This document shows positions 35,098 to 43,954 of a stretch of DNA of 64,000 bases, in pieces. Where the stretch lies: positions 248,001-312,000 of the forward strand of contig CAVONV010000021.1 of the NCBI GenBank assembly GCA_963697355.1. Reading direction: 5' to 3'. Made by a program: the position numbers and the translations under genes. Every line of letters starts with the position of its first letter. The first letter of the stretch is position 1. The notes under the pieces were generated by a model, which was not told where the DNA came from, searched no databases, and worked only from the letters and a program-made list of their open reading frames with translations. The DNA comes from CAVONV01 sp963697355. GTDB lineage: Bacteria > Acidobacteriota > Vicinamibacteria > Marinacidobacterales > DATDRI01.

Positions 35098-36048
35098 CTA
35101 GCTTTCCTTGCGCTTGCGGCTGCCGGTGGCGTAAATGATACCGCCAGCAAGGGAGAGTGCAATAATAACCCCAGTTGAAACGAAGGAAAGAGAAACCCCT
35201 TGCTCGGCCGAGAGTCCAATCGCTCTGAAGAAGAAGACGAATGCGGACTCGCGAACTCCGAATCCGTTGATGGAAGGAAAGAGTTGGACTACAAGGACAA
35301 GAGGAATGATGAGGAAGCAGTAGTCCAAAGGAAGCGCGATGTCCATTGCATGTGCAATGAGGTAGTAGAAGAAGACGATACTCCCTTGAATAACAAGCGA
35401 AACAAACAGCGCCTTGAGCAACGCTGGGATTTGGCGTCGAAACCGAAACAGTGCCGAGGTCACAACCCCAATACGCTTGCTGATCCACTCCGATTTCAGG
35501 CGATGGAGCGGCTTGAGGCTCCATTCCACTACTTCTGGCACAACGAGGACGATCATGACGGCTGCCGTCACAGCAGCAAGCCCGACCCAGAGCCATTCGA
35601 TGCCCGGTAGTGACTGAACAACTTTGCCGCCAAAAGCGACTGCTCCGAGGGCCAACGCGAACAAGCCAGCGAAGCCAATGAGACGATCGACAAAAACGAT
35701 CGCCGAAGAAAGAGTTTTGCTGCCTGTGTAGAGGGCGGCATCGGCAATGCGGAAAACGTCTCCACCGATGTTGGTTGGAAGCACGTTGTTGAAGAACGTG
35801 GCAACCATGTAACTGCTTAGAAGGTATCGGAAGGGCACCTGTACTCCTTGGCTTTCAAGGAGTAGCCTCCAGCGGATAGTGCCCACAGCGATGACGCCGA
35901 CGAAATAGAGCAAAAGAGCAAGAACCAGTGGCGCAGGGTTGGTGTCCGAAACCGTGCGTCCTAATCGGCCAAGGTCTACGTTCGACAGGACCCAGTAGAG
36001 GAAGGCAGCGCTAACCAGGATTCGGAAGATCAGGTTGAAAAAACGCAC
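35098..36048 (-). CDS. Lysylphosphatidylglycerol synthase TM / UPF0104 flippase-like membrane protein
   Basis: The protein has 316 residues and about eight helices. Signatures are FLYWVLSNVDLGRLGRTV, RWRLLLESQGVQVPFRYLLS, the conserved FFNNVLPTNIGGDVFRIADA, SSAIVFVDRLIGFAGLFALA and SINGFGVRESAFVFFFRAIG. Members of this family flip lipids or polyprenyl-linked sugars or form part of MprF. A similar protein sits in the glycosyltransferase cluster at 39685. The start is GTG 36048; the ribosome site is weak. It follows the DUF4097 gene by 150 bases on the same strand. Confidence 0.85.
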   Translation of the reverse strand: MRFFNLIFRILVSAAFLYWVLSNVDLGRLGRTVSDTNPAPLVLALLLYFVGVIAVGTIRWRLLLESQGVQVPFRYLLSSYMVATFFNNVLPTNIGGDVFRIADAALYTGSKTLSSAIVFVDRLIGFAGLFALALGAVAFGGKVVQSLPGIEWLWVGLAAVTAAVMIVLVVPEVVEWSLKPLHRLKSEWISKRIGVVTSALFRFRRQIPALLKALFVSLVIQGSIVFFYYLIAHAMDIALPLDYCFLIIPLVLVVQLFPSINGFGVRESAFVFFFRAIGLSAEQGVSLSFVSTGVIIALSLAGGIIYATGSRKRKES

Positions 36049-36198
36049 CGGCGGAGATTAGCACGAGATAACTTCTCGGCAAAAAGCATGTGTTGCCGTG
36101 GTGCAATGTGGGAAGTGGAGAAGGAACCACGAGTTTGTCCGGGCATGCGCTGCTCTGCGTTTCCTCTCCCACTGGTCAAACGAGAGGGAGAACGTAGT

Positions 36199-36987
36199 TC
36201 ATGGGCTTTTTCCCTCTGTCTCGTCAGCTTCGAGGATCCGAACTGATCCGTTGACTGTGCTGATGTCGAAAGTTCCATGGCCCTCGCCAAGTTGGCCTCG
36301 AAGGCGACGGTGTCCGAATTTGCCGGTGACTTCGAGAGGAAAGTCAGTCTTTATGCTGCCGTTGACGGTACGCGCTTCGAAATCACCGCTCGCATGCTTT
36401 GGTAGGTAGAGGGTGACTGATCCATTCGTGGTCGAGAAACGATGCCGCCCATCAGGGTCGACTCTTTGGTAGGTTGCTTTGATGCTGCCATTGACGGTGG
36501 ACGTTTCTATTTCACCCGATACTTTCCCGACTTCGACGGAACCATTCACCGTCGACGCCCGAACCTGTCCTTCGATTCCGGAAACGTCGAGCTTGCCGTT
36601 GACGGTCTCCACCTGGACCTGGGCGCGCGTGGGAAGTGTAATATGATAATCGACTTTGCCTCCGCTGCCGAAGAAGAGTCTACCGCGTGGCAAATGTGTT
36701 TTGACCTCGATCCAATCACCCTCACCATCGATATCAATCTCGATGGCCTCGAGGGCTCGTTCACTATTGGCGGCCTTGTCCGCCGTTATTCGAACGTTCG
36801 CTTCATCCCACGTGTCTATTGTCACGGTTCCGTTGACGTTTTCGAGCCGAAAGGTTCCCCCGGGATCGAATCGCCGCGTCTCTTCGATGGTCTCCCGCGA
36901 CGCCATGGCAACTTCCTCAATGAAACAGGCGGTTGTCAAGCTGACCACGGCGAGTGCCAAAGCCGATCGGGTCAACAGAGCTCGCAT
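36199..36987 (-). CDS. DUF4097 lipoprotein with TVNGS beta-repeats
   Basis: The protein has 262 residues. The signal peptide ends in SLTTAC (lipobox Cys about 21). The mature part is a DUF4097 beta-solenoid with at least seven repeats of VNGx/TVNGSxxx: VNGTVTID, TVNGKLDVSG, TVNGSVEV, TVNGSIKA, TTNGSVTL, TVNGSIKT and TVNGSVRI. Such proteins are envelope-associated and of unknown function. The ATG at 36987 is fixed by AAGGAGG seven bases upstream. The open frame beyond to 37167 has no support. Confidence 0.92.
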   Translation of the reverse strand: MRALLTRSALALAVVSLTTACFIEEVAMASRETIEETRRFDPGGTFRLENVNGTVTIDTWDEANVRITADKAANSERALEAIEIDIDGEGDWIEVKTHLPRGRLFFGSGGKVDYHITLPTRAQVQVETVNGKLDVSGIEGQVRASTVNGSVEVGKVSGEIETSTVNGSIKATYQRVDPDGRHRFSTTNGSVTLYLPKHASGDFEARTVNGSIKTDFPLEVTGKFGHRRLRGQLGEGHGTFDISTVNGSVRILEADETEGKSP

Positions 36988-37102
36988 AGCAAATCCTCCT
37001 TCTGGGCCCTCGAACTGGAACCTCCGTTTTGATCTGGAGGCTACAAAGCAAGCGGTTCGATGTTCAATTGTCTTAACGGAGCTTGCGGGACAAAAGTTCC
37101 CG

Positions 37103-37117
37103 ACAAGTCCCTGGCAC
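37103..37117 (-). repeat. REP-like repeat copy C
   Basis: ACAAGTCCCTGGCAC, family orientation GTGCCAGGGACTTGT, with CATCCTG upstream and CGGGAAC downstream in that orientation. It lies in the divergent gap between the DUF4097 and glycosyltransferase genes. Confidence 0.75.
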
Positions 37118-37219
37118 CAGGATGCCGGGATCTTTGACCGCGGGCCGCTCAAGGGCCTATAATCCATGGTTCAGCTTAATCTAGTCTCATCAAGGAGATA
37201 GAGGTTTCATTCGATATCG

Positions 37220-38446
37220 ATGCGTATTCTGATGATTGCCCCTGAGCCCTTTTTTCAGCCTCGGGGAACGCCTTTCAGCGAGTACTACCGGATCCGTGCG
37301 TTCCTCGAGTTGGGGCACCAAGTCGATCTGGTCACCTACCCCATCGGGGCGGACGTTGCCATGCCGGGGCTTCGCATTTTCCGAACGATGTCGATCCCTG
37401 GGATTCGGAGGGTGAAGATTGGTCCTTCGTTTGCAAAGCTGCCCCTCGATTTCATGGTGTTCATTGCGTCTTCGCGCCGCCTCTTGAATTCGAACTACGA
37501 TTTGCTCGATTGCCACGAAGAGGCGGGCCCCATGGGTGTTGTTCTCTCTCGTCTCTTTGGTGTACCGACGATTTATGACATGCACTCGAGTTTGCCCGAG
37601 CAACTCGCCAATTTCCGATTCAGCCGCTCACGTCTTCTGCGACATCTATTCGACGTCTCGGAGCGGTGGACGATCCGGGGCTCGAAGGCTGTGATCGTCA
37701 TCTGCCCCTACCTTGGAGACGTAGTTGCCAGAGTCGATCCTGAACGTCCGTGCTTCTTAATCGAGAACTCGCCCCTTGCTGAATCGGGAGAGCCGAGCAC
37801 GGCCAGTGAGGTTTTGGAGCTCCGTAACAGTTTGAATCTAGAAGGTGCTCCTATAGTGCTCTATACAGGTACTTTCGAGGCCTACCAAGGCTTCGATCTC
37901 CTGTTCGAGGCGTTTGGCCATGTCATCGAGCACGAGCCTCAAGTGCGACTCGTGTTGGTGGGGGGGCATCCCGAGCAGGTCCAGGTGGCCAAAGAAAGAG
38001 CGCAGAAAAGGGGCATCGGCGACAGCACCATCTTTGCCGGCCAGAGACCGCCCGCCGAAATGCCGCGGTATCTCGCCTTGAGCGACGTTTTGGTCTCGCC
38101 GCGTTCACGTGGGAATAATACCCCTCTCAAGATCTACTCCTACATGAGGTCGGGAAAGCCCATTGTGGCAACTCGCTTGCTGACTCATACACAAGTCTTA
38201 AGTGATGACGTTTCTGTTCTGACGGACCCGGAGCCGGAGGCATTTGCAGAAGGCATATTGACTCTCATCCGTGACCCTGAGCGCGGGCGCCGTCTCGGAG
38301 AGAATGCGAGACGCCTCGCCGAAGACAAATATAGCTACGACCGTTATCTAGAAAAAACTCGCCGTCTCTTCGATTTCCTCTCAGGCTCGGACGACACAGA
38401 AAAAGTGGTCACAAGTGGTCACGCAATGCGAACATCAGGAGAATAG
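37220..38446 (+). CDS. Glycosyltransferase family 4 (first of cluster)
   Basis: The protein has 408 residues with two Rossmann domains (GT-B). The N-terminus has APEPFFQPRGTPFSEYYRIR, the middle YDMHSSLPEQLANFRFSRSR, and the C-terminal GT4 donor site APIVLYTGTFEAYQGFDLL, LVLVGGHPEQ, then GQRPPAEMPRYLALSDVLVSP and RGNNTPLKIYSYMRSGKPIV. It transfers a nucleotide sugar in the cytoplasm; acceptor and donor are unknown. It opens a run of six tightly packed same-strand genes that end with the isoprenoid synthase. AAGGAG lies rather far (about 20 bases) before the ATG. Confidence 0.9.
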   Translation: MRILMIAPEPFFQPRGTPFSEYYRIRAFLELGHQVDLVTYPIGADVAMPGLRIFRTMSIPGIRRVKIGPSFAKLPLDFMVFIASSRRLLNSNYDLLDCHEEAGPMGVVLSRLFGVPTIYDMHSSLPEQLANFRFSRSRLLRHLFDVSERWTIRGSKAVIVICPYLGDVVARVDPERPCFLIENSPLAESGEPSTASEVLELRNSLNLEGAPIVLYTGTFEAYQGFDLLFEAFGHVIEHEPQVRLVLVGGHPEQVQVAKERAQKRGIGDSTIFAGQRPPAEMPRYLALSDVLVSPRSRGNNTPLKIYSYMRSGKPIVATRLLTHTQVLSDDVSVLTDPEPEAFAEGILTLIRDPERGRRLGENARRLAEDKYSYDRYLEKTRRLFDFLSGSDDTEKVVTSGHAMRTSGE

Positions 38447-38449
38447 ACT

Positions 38450-39688
38450 GTGCCTCCCATCAACGTTTTACAGATATGTGATCATTTGGGTTGGGAAGGC
38501 TCCCGAATGCATGGGGTCAAGCGTCTTTTTGCGTGGATGATTCCCCGTTTCGATCAGAGTCATTTTCGAGTTTCGCTTCTGAGTTTGAGGAAAAAGGACC
38601 TTTCCGAGGACAAGCTCGAGGAGTATGGTTTTCCGGTCCACTATTTAGAGAAGACGCGGTTCGACCCCTCCACGCTACCTTCACTAATTGGTTTGCTCAG
38701 GCGGCTCGAGATTGATGTCATCCAAACACATGGTTACGGGGCAACAACGTTCGGCCGCGCGGCCGCGGCGTTTCTACGAATCCCCAATGTGCTCCATGAG
38801 CACGCCAATCTCACCGACACCCCGTGGTTCCAGAAGATCCCCGACACCATTTTCAACCCGTTGACCGATGTGGCGATTGCAGTGTCCAAGAGCACACGCC
38901 GATTCTGCATCGATGCGCGAAAGCTCTCCCCGGAGAGGGTGAAATTGGTCTACCTCGGTGCGCCGCTCGAGGAGTTCAAACAGCGCTCTCCTGAAGAGGA
39001 AGATCGAGTGCGGAAGATGATGGGCTACACAGACCCCAAAACCCTTGTGGTTGGAACAGTCACCAGACTCCATGAGTCCAAGGGGAACAAGCACTTGGTC
39101 GACGCGGCTGCAATTGTTTCAAGGGAAAGACCTGAAGTGCGGTTTGCTATTGTGGGCGAAGGCCCCCTTCAGGCCGATCTGGAGCAACAAGCCACCCGTC
39201 TAGGGATCTCGGACAAGGTGGATTTCCTGGGTTTTCAGAGGGACGTCGCCTCTGTTTTGGCGAGTTTCCATGTCGCGGCGTTTCCGTCTCTATGGGAAGG
39301 TACGCCTCTCACGGTTTTTGAATCTTTGGCTATGGGAAAGCCCATTGTTTCCACCGATGTCGACGGGCTGAAAGAGGTATTGGTCCATGAACAGAACTCG
39401 CTCATCGTCCCGCCTCGAGATCCGGGTGCCATGGCCAGAGCCATCATAAGGGTCCTTGACGAGCAGCAACTTTCCGCCCATTTGTCACGGAACGCCCGAG
39501 TTTCGTCGGCCCGGTTCGATATCCAAGTGTTTGTCGACAAGATGTCCAGCCTCTACGAATTGTTGGTCGAACGGTACCGCCACCTTCGTTTCGGACGACC
39601 TCGTTGGGACTACGACCGAGAATTCGCTTTCCTCGAAGACAACAAACAAGTGGCTGACACTTTTCCTGGTGGAGTAGCGTTGAGTTGA
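38450..39688 (+). CDS. Glycosyltransferase family 4 (second of cluster)
   Basis: The protein has 412 residues with a GT-B fold: QICDHLGWEGSRMHGVKRLF, IQTHGYGATTFGRAAAAFL, LVVGTVTRLHESKGNKHLVD, FAIVGEGPLQADLEQQATRL, DFLGFQRDVASVLASFHVAA and FPSLWEGTPLTVFESLAMGK (the conserved EGTPLTVFE site). GTG 38450 follows AGGAGAA and starts three bases after the previous stop. The last residues (KQVADTFPGGVALS) are encoded by a copy of the 15-base repeat plus its flank, so the end of the gene may have been altered by the repeat. Confidence 0.9.
   Translation: MPPINVLQICDHLGWEGSRMHGVKRLFAWMIPRFDQSHFRVSLLSLRKKDLSEDKLEEYGFPVHYLEKTRFDPSTLPSLIGLLRRLEIDVIQTHGYGATTFGRAAAAFLRIPNVLHEHANLTDTPWFQKIPDTIFNPLTDVAIAVSKSTRRFCIDARKLSPERVKLVYLGAPLEEFKQRSPEEEDRVRKMMGYTDPKTLVVGTVTRLHESKGNKHLVDAAAIVSRERPEVRFAIVGEGPLQADLEQQATRLGISDKVDFLGFQRDVASVLASFHVAAFPSLWEGTPLTVFESLAMGKPIVSTDVDGLKEVLVHEQNSLIVPPRDPGAMARAIIRVLDEQQLSAHLSRNARVSSARFDIQVFVDKMSSLYELLVERYRHLRFGRPRWDYDREFAFLEDNKQVADTFPGGVALS
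39646..39660 (-). repeat. REP-like repeat copy D, inside a gene end
   Basis: ACAAGTGGCTGACAC, family orientation GTGTCAGCCACTTGT. It lies in the last codons of the glycosyltransferase gene, in a frame that encodes KQVADT. Confidence 0.65.
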
Positions 39689-40686
39689 GCCTGGGGCGAT
39701 ATCTTTCCCTCGGTTTACGGCTGGTCATCAGTGCGATCCTCCTCACGGTGCTGTTGACTCGGTTGGACCTAGGAGATATGGGCCGCTTTCTCGGTCGGGC
39801 GGACCTTCGACTCGTTGCCGTGACCCTTGTAGCCGTGCTCATGGACCGGTGTCTCATGGCGGGCCGCTGGATTGTCTTGCTGGAAACTTTGGGGATCCGG
39901 GCGCCTCGGGGCAAAGTCGTCAAGATCTTCTTCCTTAGCACGTTCTTCGGCAGTTTCTTACCCACTGGTATTGGCGGCGAAGCGGTTCGGGCCGTTTCCT
40001 TTTCGCGCTTGACCTCCAAAGGTGTAGAGTCGGTGGCTTCTGTGGCGATGGATCGTCTTCTGGGGATGTTGTCCATGCTTCTCACGGGCCTTGCCGCGTT
40101 TGTTCTTTCGTACCGAGTCTATCGCCACCCAGCGCTGCTAGGGACAGTATCGGCGCTCTCTATTGTTACTTTGGTGCTGCTCGCCGTACTTCTTTCTCCA
40201 TCTCTTCATCAACGGATTTTGAAGCGTTTCGGGGAATCTGAGCGAGGATGGAAGGGCAAAATTCGTAGGGGCATCGAGACCATGGGGCGCTATCGCGCCC
40301 GGCCAGGAGTCCTGGTCCTCGTGCTACTGATGTCTATTGGCGTTCAAGTGCTCCGCGTTTTTCAGGCATATCTCTTGTCCGAAGCCATGGATCTTGGAAC
40401 GCCACTGGTCTACTTTTTCTGTTTCGTTCCTCTCATCCTCATCATCACGATGCTCCCCATATCCGTTAGTGGACTGGGAACGACGAACCTGGCTTACGTA
40501 GCGCTGTTCGGCCCGGTGGGGATGGATCCGGACGGAGCTTTCGTCTTGTCCGTTCTCATCCTCGCCTTGGGTGTAATAGGTAATCTTCCCGGCGGGTTGA
40601 TATACGCCATTGAGGGATTCTCGGCCACAGAGTCGACAGGAGAAGATCAAGCGAACCATGGCAATCTCGAACGTGCCAGCCTCTAG
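39685..40686 (+). CDS. UPF0104/LPG-synthase-TM flippase-like membrane protein
   Basis: The protein has 333 residues and about eight helices. Signatures are LLTRLDLGDMGRFLGRADLR, RWIVLLETLGIRAPRGKVVK, FFGSFLPTGIGGEAVRAVSF, ASVAMDRLLGMLSMLLTGLA and PISVSGLGTTNLAYVALFGP. It should move a lipid-linked intermediate across the membrane. The TTG start overlaps the previous stop (TTGA), indicating translational coupling. With the surrounding GT4 enzymes it is likely to export a glycosylated isoprenoid or other lipid-linked sugar. Confidence 0.87.
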   Translation: MSLGRYLSLGLRLVISAILLTVLLTRLDLGDMGRFLGRADLRLVAVTLVAVLMDRCLMAGRWIVLLETLGIRAPRGKVVKIFFLSTFFGSFLPTGIGGEAVRAVSFSRLTSKGVESVASVAMDRLLGMLSMLLTGLAAFVLSYRVYRHPALLGTVSALSIVTLVLLAVLLSPSLHQRILKRFGESERGWKGKIRRGIETMGRYRARPGVLVLVLLMSIGVQVLRVFQAYLLSEAMDLGTPLVYFFCFVPLILIITMLPISVSGLGTTNLAYVALFGPVGMDPDGAFVLSVLILALGVIGNLPGGLIYAIEGFSATESTGEDQANHGNLERASL

Positions 40687-41755
40687 TAGGCGGACGATGG
40701 CTCCCGAGGAGGGACGCCGCGTTGCGGTCGTGACCTCGGATGTGCCCTTTGTGGAAGGTGGCCATCGGGCGATCGCGGGGAGTTTGGTCGTCGAGCTCGA
40801 ACGTGCGGGGTACCTTGCTGAGATCATCCGCACTCCGCAGAACCGTTTCGGGCGGCAATTCTCAGCCTATTTGGCAACCTGGTTGACCGACGTAGGAGAA
40901 TCCGGTGATGGCACTCCTGTCGACCAGGTCATTTCTCTTCGATACCCGAGCTACGCCGTTCGACATCCTCGCCATGTTTGTTGGCTCAACCATCGTATGC
41001 GCGAGTACTACGACCTGTGGCCAAAATTCACTCAGCAGATTTCCTGGAAGGGGCGCATCAAAGAGACCATCCGGCGCAGCCTCATCCGAGCGACCGATAC
41101 GTACCTGCTGACTCGCAATGTCAAGCGCCTTTATGCGCAGTCGAAGACGATCCAGTCGCGGCTGCAAGAATGGGGGAATATTCGTAGCGAAGTCCTTTAT
41201 CCACCACCTCCGCCTCGCTCGTACCGAACCGACGACTACCATTGTACGATCTTCGCTGTATCACGTCTGCATCCATTGAAGCGGTTGGACCTTCTAATAA
41301 AGTCCTTGAAGCATGTGGAGAGTACAGATTTGCGAGCGGTCATCGTTGGGACGGGAGAAGATGACCAAACGCTCCGACGCCTGGCTTCTGAGCTAGGGGT
41401 GGCGGACCGTGTGAAGTTTCTAGGACATGTCGACGACGAGACATTACTGAGCTGCTACGCACAATGCCGTGCGGTCTTTTTTGCTCCTTACAAGGAAGAT
41501 TTTGGATTCGTCACTTTGGAATCATTCCGCTCCAAAAAGCCGGTGCTCACTTGCGCGGATAGTGGAGGCCCTGCCGAACTCGTCGTCCACGATCATTCCG
41601 GATTCGTGGTAGAGCCCGATCCGCATCTCATTGCGCAAAAGCTCGATGTCTGGGCGACCCGTCGTGATCGGGCGGTTGAAATGGGAGAGGCGGGCCATCG
41701 GGATACGAGCGGTATCACTTGGGAGGCCGCTCTTTCGAGGCTAATTTTGTCATGA
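40658..41755 (+). CDS. Glycosyltransferase family 4 (third of cluster)
   Basis: The protein has about 365 residues. The N-terminal domain begins RVAVVTSDVPFVEGGHRAIA; the C-terminal GT4 domain has FAVSRLHPLKRLDLLIKSLK, AVIVGTGEDDQTLRRLASEL, FLGHVDDETLLSCYAQCRAV and FAPYKEDFGFVTLESFRSKK, with the conserved E-x7-E-type site in the last. The start is ambiguous (ATG 40658 with AGGAGA about 14 bases upstream, or ATG 40697); 40658 overlaps the flippase end by 29 bases. It is coupled to the following gene by an ATGA overlap. Confidence 0.87.
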   Translation: MAISNVPASSRRTMAPEEGRRVAVVTSDVPFVEGGHRAIAGSLVVELERAGYLAEIIRTPQNRFGRQFSAYLATWLTDVGESGDGTPVDQVISLRYPSYAVRHPRHVCWLNHRMREYYDLWPKFTQQISWKGRIKETIRRSLIRATDTYLLTRNVKRLYAQSKTIQSRLQEWGNIRSEVLYPPPPPRSYRTDDYHCTIFAVSRLHPLKRLDLLIKSLKHVESTDLRAVIVGTGEDDQTLRRLASELGVADRVKFLGHVDDETLLSCYAQCRAVFFAPYKEDFGFVTLESFRSKKPVLTCADSGGPAELVVHDHSGFVVEPDPHLIAQKLDVWATRRDRAVEMGEAGHRDTSGITWEAALSRLILS

Positions 41756-42903
41756 AGCCCATTGTGATTGCCGGAGCTGGACCGGCTGGCCTTTCCGCTG
41801 CGATTCATTTGAGGCGGTCCGGCTATCCCGTCGAAGTCTATGAACGTCGAAAAACCGTTGGAGCTCGATTCATCGGCGAGTATCAAATCCTCGAGAACTA
41901 CAGCCGGAAGGAAGATGTGCTTGGCGAGTTGGCTGAACTGGGAATCGAAGCCAACTTCGATCACATCCAAGTCCAAGAGGCCACACTCTATGATGACCGC
42001 AAAACAGGTCGGAAAGTTCGAAGTCGAGAGCCCTACGGCTTTTTTCTGCGCCGTGGCAGCGCCTCGGGGACACTCGACCGCGCACTCGAGGCCCAAGCGC
42101 GTGATCTGGGAGCAACGATCCATTTTGGAGAGCATGTCGCGCCAGAGGAAGCGGACATCATCGCCACTGGACCTGGTCCCGCCGATGGGATTGCAAAACA
42201 GATCGTCTTCCACACTGGAAGCTCTGACCGCGTGGACGTCATCTTCGATCCCGAGCTAGCTCCTGGAGGGTATGCCTACTGCTTCATATTGAAAGGGTGG
42301 GGTACGCTCGGATTAGCTCTTCTCAAAGGATACAGTCAGCTCGAGTGCCAATTCGAGAAGGCGAAGGAGCGGTTTCAGTCGTTGGGTTCTTTTTCGATTG
42401 ACTCGCCCCAATCGGGGTATTCCTACATGAATTTTTATTTGCACGGAAGCTCTCAGAAAGGCGGCGCGTTCTTTGCCGGGGAGGCTGGCGGATTCCAGGA
42501 CTACATGTTTGGATTGGGCATCCGTTATGCGTTGATATCGGGCCATCTTGCCGCCCGCGCCGTTGTAGAGAATGCCGACTACGACCGCCTATGGTCAGAG
42601 CGCTTTGCTGGGATGATGAGGGCGAGCGTCACGAACCGGCTTCTCTATGAAGCGCTCGGTCGGTTCGGCTTGCGGCTTTTTGTTTGGCAGGCCGCGCACA
42701 GAGATTTTCGAAAACTGCTCCATACCTGGGCACGACCCGCTTGGTGGAGACTCGCTTCTCGCCCGCTCGCCGAGAGACTACTCGGGAAGGCGGCCCAGTG
42801 TGCGCACAAATCGCCTTGTGACTGGTGTCGCCCGCGAGAAGGGCGTACCGGAAAAATCGAGACGCTGCCCGCAGATTTCGTTGCCCGGTATTTGAACCAA
42901 TAG
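41752..42903 (+). CDS. Geranylgeranyl-reductase-like FAD-dependent oxidoreductase
   Basis: The protein has 383 residues. The N-terminal FAD fold (PIVIAGAGPAGLSAAIHLRR, then EVYERRKTVGARFIGEYQIL) and the later YCFILKGWGTLGLALLKGYS and FFAGEAGGFQDYMFGLGIRY fit the GGR group, which reduces isoprenoid chains or modifies related lipids. A C-terminal CAHKSPCDWCRPR stretch has three Cys that might bind a metal or cluster. The ATG overlaps the previous stop (ATGA). It precedes a squalene/phytoene synthase, so saturation or oxidation of an isoprenoid is the simplest hypothesis. Substrate unproven. Confidence 0.82.
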   Translation: MKPIVIAGAGPAGLSAAIHLRRSGYPVEVYERRKTVGARFIGEYQILENYSRKEDVLGELAELGIEANFDHIQVQEATLYDDRKTGRKVRSREPYGFFLRRGSASGTLDRALEAQARDLGATIHFGEHVAPEEADIIATGPGPADGIAKQIVFHTGSSDRVDVIFDPELAPGGYAYCFILKGWGTLGLALLKGYSQLECQFEKAKERFQSLGSFSIDSPQSGYSYMNFYLHGSSQKGGAFFAGEAGGFQDYMFGLGIRYALISGHLAARAVVENADYDRLWSERFAGMMRASVTNRLLYEALGRFGLRLFVWQAAHRDFRKLLHTWARPAWWRLASRPLAERLLGKAAQCAHKSPCDWCRPREGRTGKIETLPADFVARYLNQ

Positions 42904-42907
42904 TAAG

Positions 42908-42922
42908 GTGCCAGGGACATGT
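42908..42922 (+). repeat. REP-like repeat copy E
   Basis: GTGCCAGGGACATGT, five bases after the flavoprotein stop. It is in direct orientation with copy F, 50 bases apart. Confidence 0.75.
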
Positions 42923-42950
42923 ATATACCGGATTCGATGGGTGTAGAGCA

Positions 42951-43844
42951 TTGAAGAGTGCCAGGGACCTGTCGGAGGCCTACGCGATTTGTCGGAGAGT
43001 GGCGCATCGGTCTGGTCCCAATTTCTCGGTGGGATTTCGCTTTCTGCCACAACCCAAGCGCGATGCAGTGTACGCTGCGTACGCCTTTTGCCGGTTTGTA
43101 GATGACGTGGTCGATGAGAATCTGGGCCAAGAGGCTGGCGATATCCGGGTGCGAATCGACAATTGGGAGGCGGAGCTCGATCGCTGCTACGAGGGTTCGC
43201 CCACGCGCGCTATCACAGTGGCTCTCGCTGATGCCGCGTCCCGCTATCCGATTCCCAAGGAAGCCTTCGCCGGGTTAATTGAGGGCTGCCGCATGGATCT
43301 TGTCAAGAACCGGTACGCCAATTACGAGGAATTGATGACCTACAGTGATCTCGTCGCGACAACCATCTCCACCATGTCGCTAGCGATATTCGGCTATCGC
43401 GACGAGCGGGCCATCGAGCGGGGACGTGACCTGGCGACAGCTTTCCAGCTGACCAACATTCTTCGGGACGTCGGCGAGGATACCTACAAAGACCGCATCT
43501 ATCTTCCGCAGGACGAGCTTGCCCGGTTCGGGGTGAGCGAATCCGATCTGATGAAAAGGAAGATGACCCCAGGGTTCACCGCCTTGATGCGGTTTCAGGT
43601 CGAGCGTACTCGCGAGCTCTATCACCGAGCAGCTTCCCTTCTCGACTTGATTGACCAAGATGCCCGACGATGCACTTGTCTTATGGGAGCAGTCTACTAC
43701 CTAATTTTGAATAAGATTGAGCGACTCGGGTACCGTGTCTTCGACGGGAGGATTGGTCTTTCGCTTCCCGATAAGCTCGGCCTGGTCGCCCGGACTTACT
43801 TTTCGAAAAGGCCGACGTGGATGGAGAGTGAAGACCGGGTTTGA
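42951..43844 (+). CDS. Squalene/phytoene synthase family protein
   Basis: The protein has about 297 residues, usual for this family. It has GPNFSVGFRFLPQPKRDAVY, the first Asp-rich motif YAFCRFVDDVVDE, ECRMDL-type GCRMDLVKNRYANYEEL, and the second motif TNILRDVGEDTYKDRIYLPQ. It should join two prenyl diphosphates head-to-head (for example to squalene or phytoene). Phytoene and squalene synthases cannot be separated here. The N-terminus is unclear: the only in-frame codon after the previous gene and before the conserved start is TTG 42951, and repeat copy F overlaps that 5' end. A GC-rich hairpin follows 45 bases after the stop. Confidence 0.9.
   Translation: MKSARDLSEAYAICRRVAHRSGPNFSVGFRFLPQPKRDAVYAAYAFCRFVDDVVDENLGQEAGDIRVRIDNWEAELDRCYEGSPTRAITVALADAASRYPIPKEAFAGLIEGCRMDLVKNRYANYEELMTYSDLVATTISTMSLAIFGYRDERAIERGRDLATAFQLTNILRDVGEDTYKDRIYLPQDELARFGVSESDLMKRKMTPGFTALMRFQVERTRELYHRAASLLDLIDQDARRCTCLMGAVYYLILNKIERLGYRVFDGRIGLSLPDKLGLVARTYFSKRPTWMESEDRV
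42958..42972 (+). repeat. REP-like repeat copy F, overlapping a gene start
   Basis: GTGCCAGGGACCTGT, next to CGG as in copy C. It lies within the first codons predicted for the squalene/phytoene synthase. Confidence 0.75.
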
Positions 43845-43889
43845 TGCTGGCCGTCGACCAAGGCGGTTTGGTGTGCAACGTTGAGGTGG

Positions 43890-43918
43890 GAGCCGCCGCC
43901 TCAAAGAAGCGGCGGCTC
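43890..43918. terminator. perfect 10-base-pair hairpin between convergent genes
   Basis: GAGCCGCCGC (43890-43899) pairs perfectly with GCGGCGGCTC (43909-43918), loop CTCAAAGAA-like, between the plus-strand isoprenoid synthase and the minus-strand TonB-C protein. It lacks a T-run but is well placed as a bidirectional terminator. Confidence 0.6.
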
Positions 43919-43954
43919 TTGAGAACACTAGTGCATTCTGGCCGGTCAAAAACC

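Noticed and set aside
43871..43954. riboswitch or small RNA between the isoprenoid synthase and TonB-C genes
   Set aside because: The only structure is a simple perfect hairpin, better explained as a terminator.
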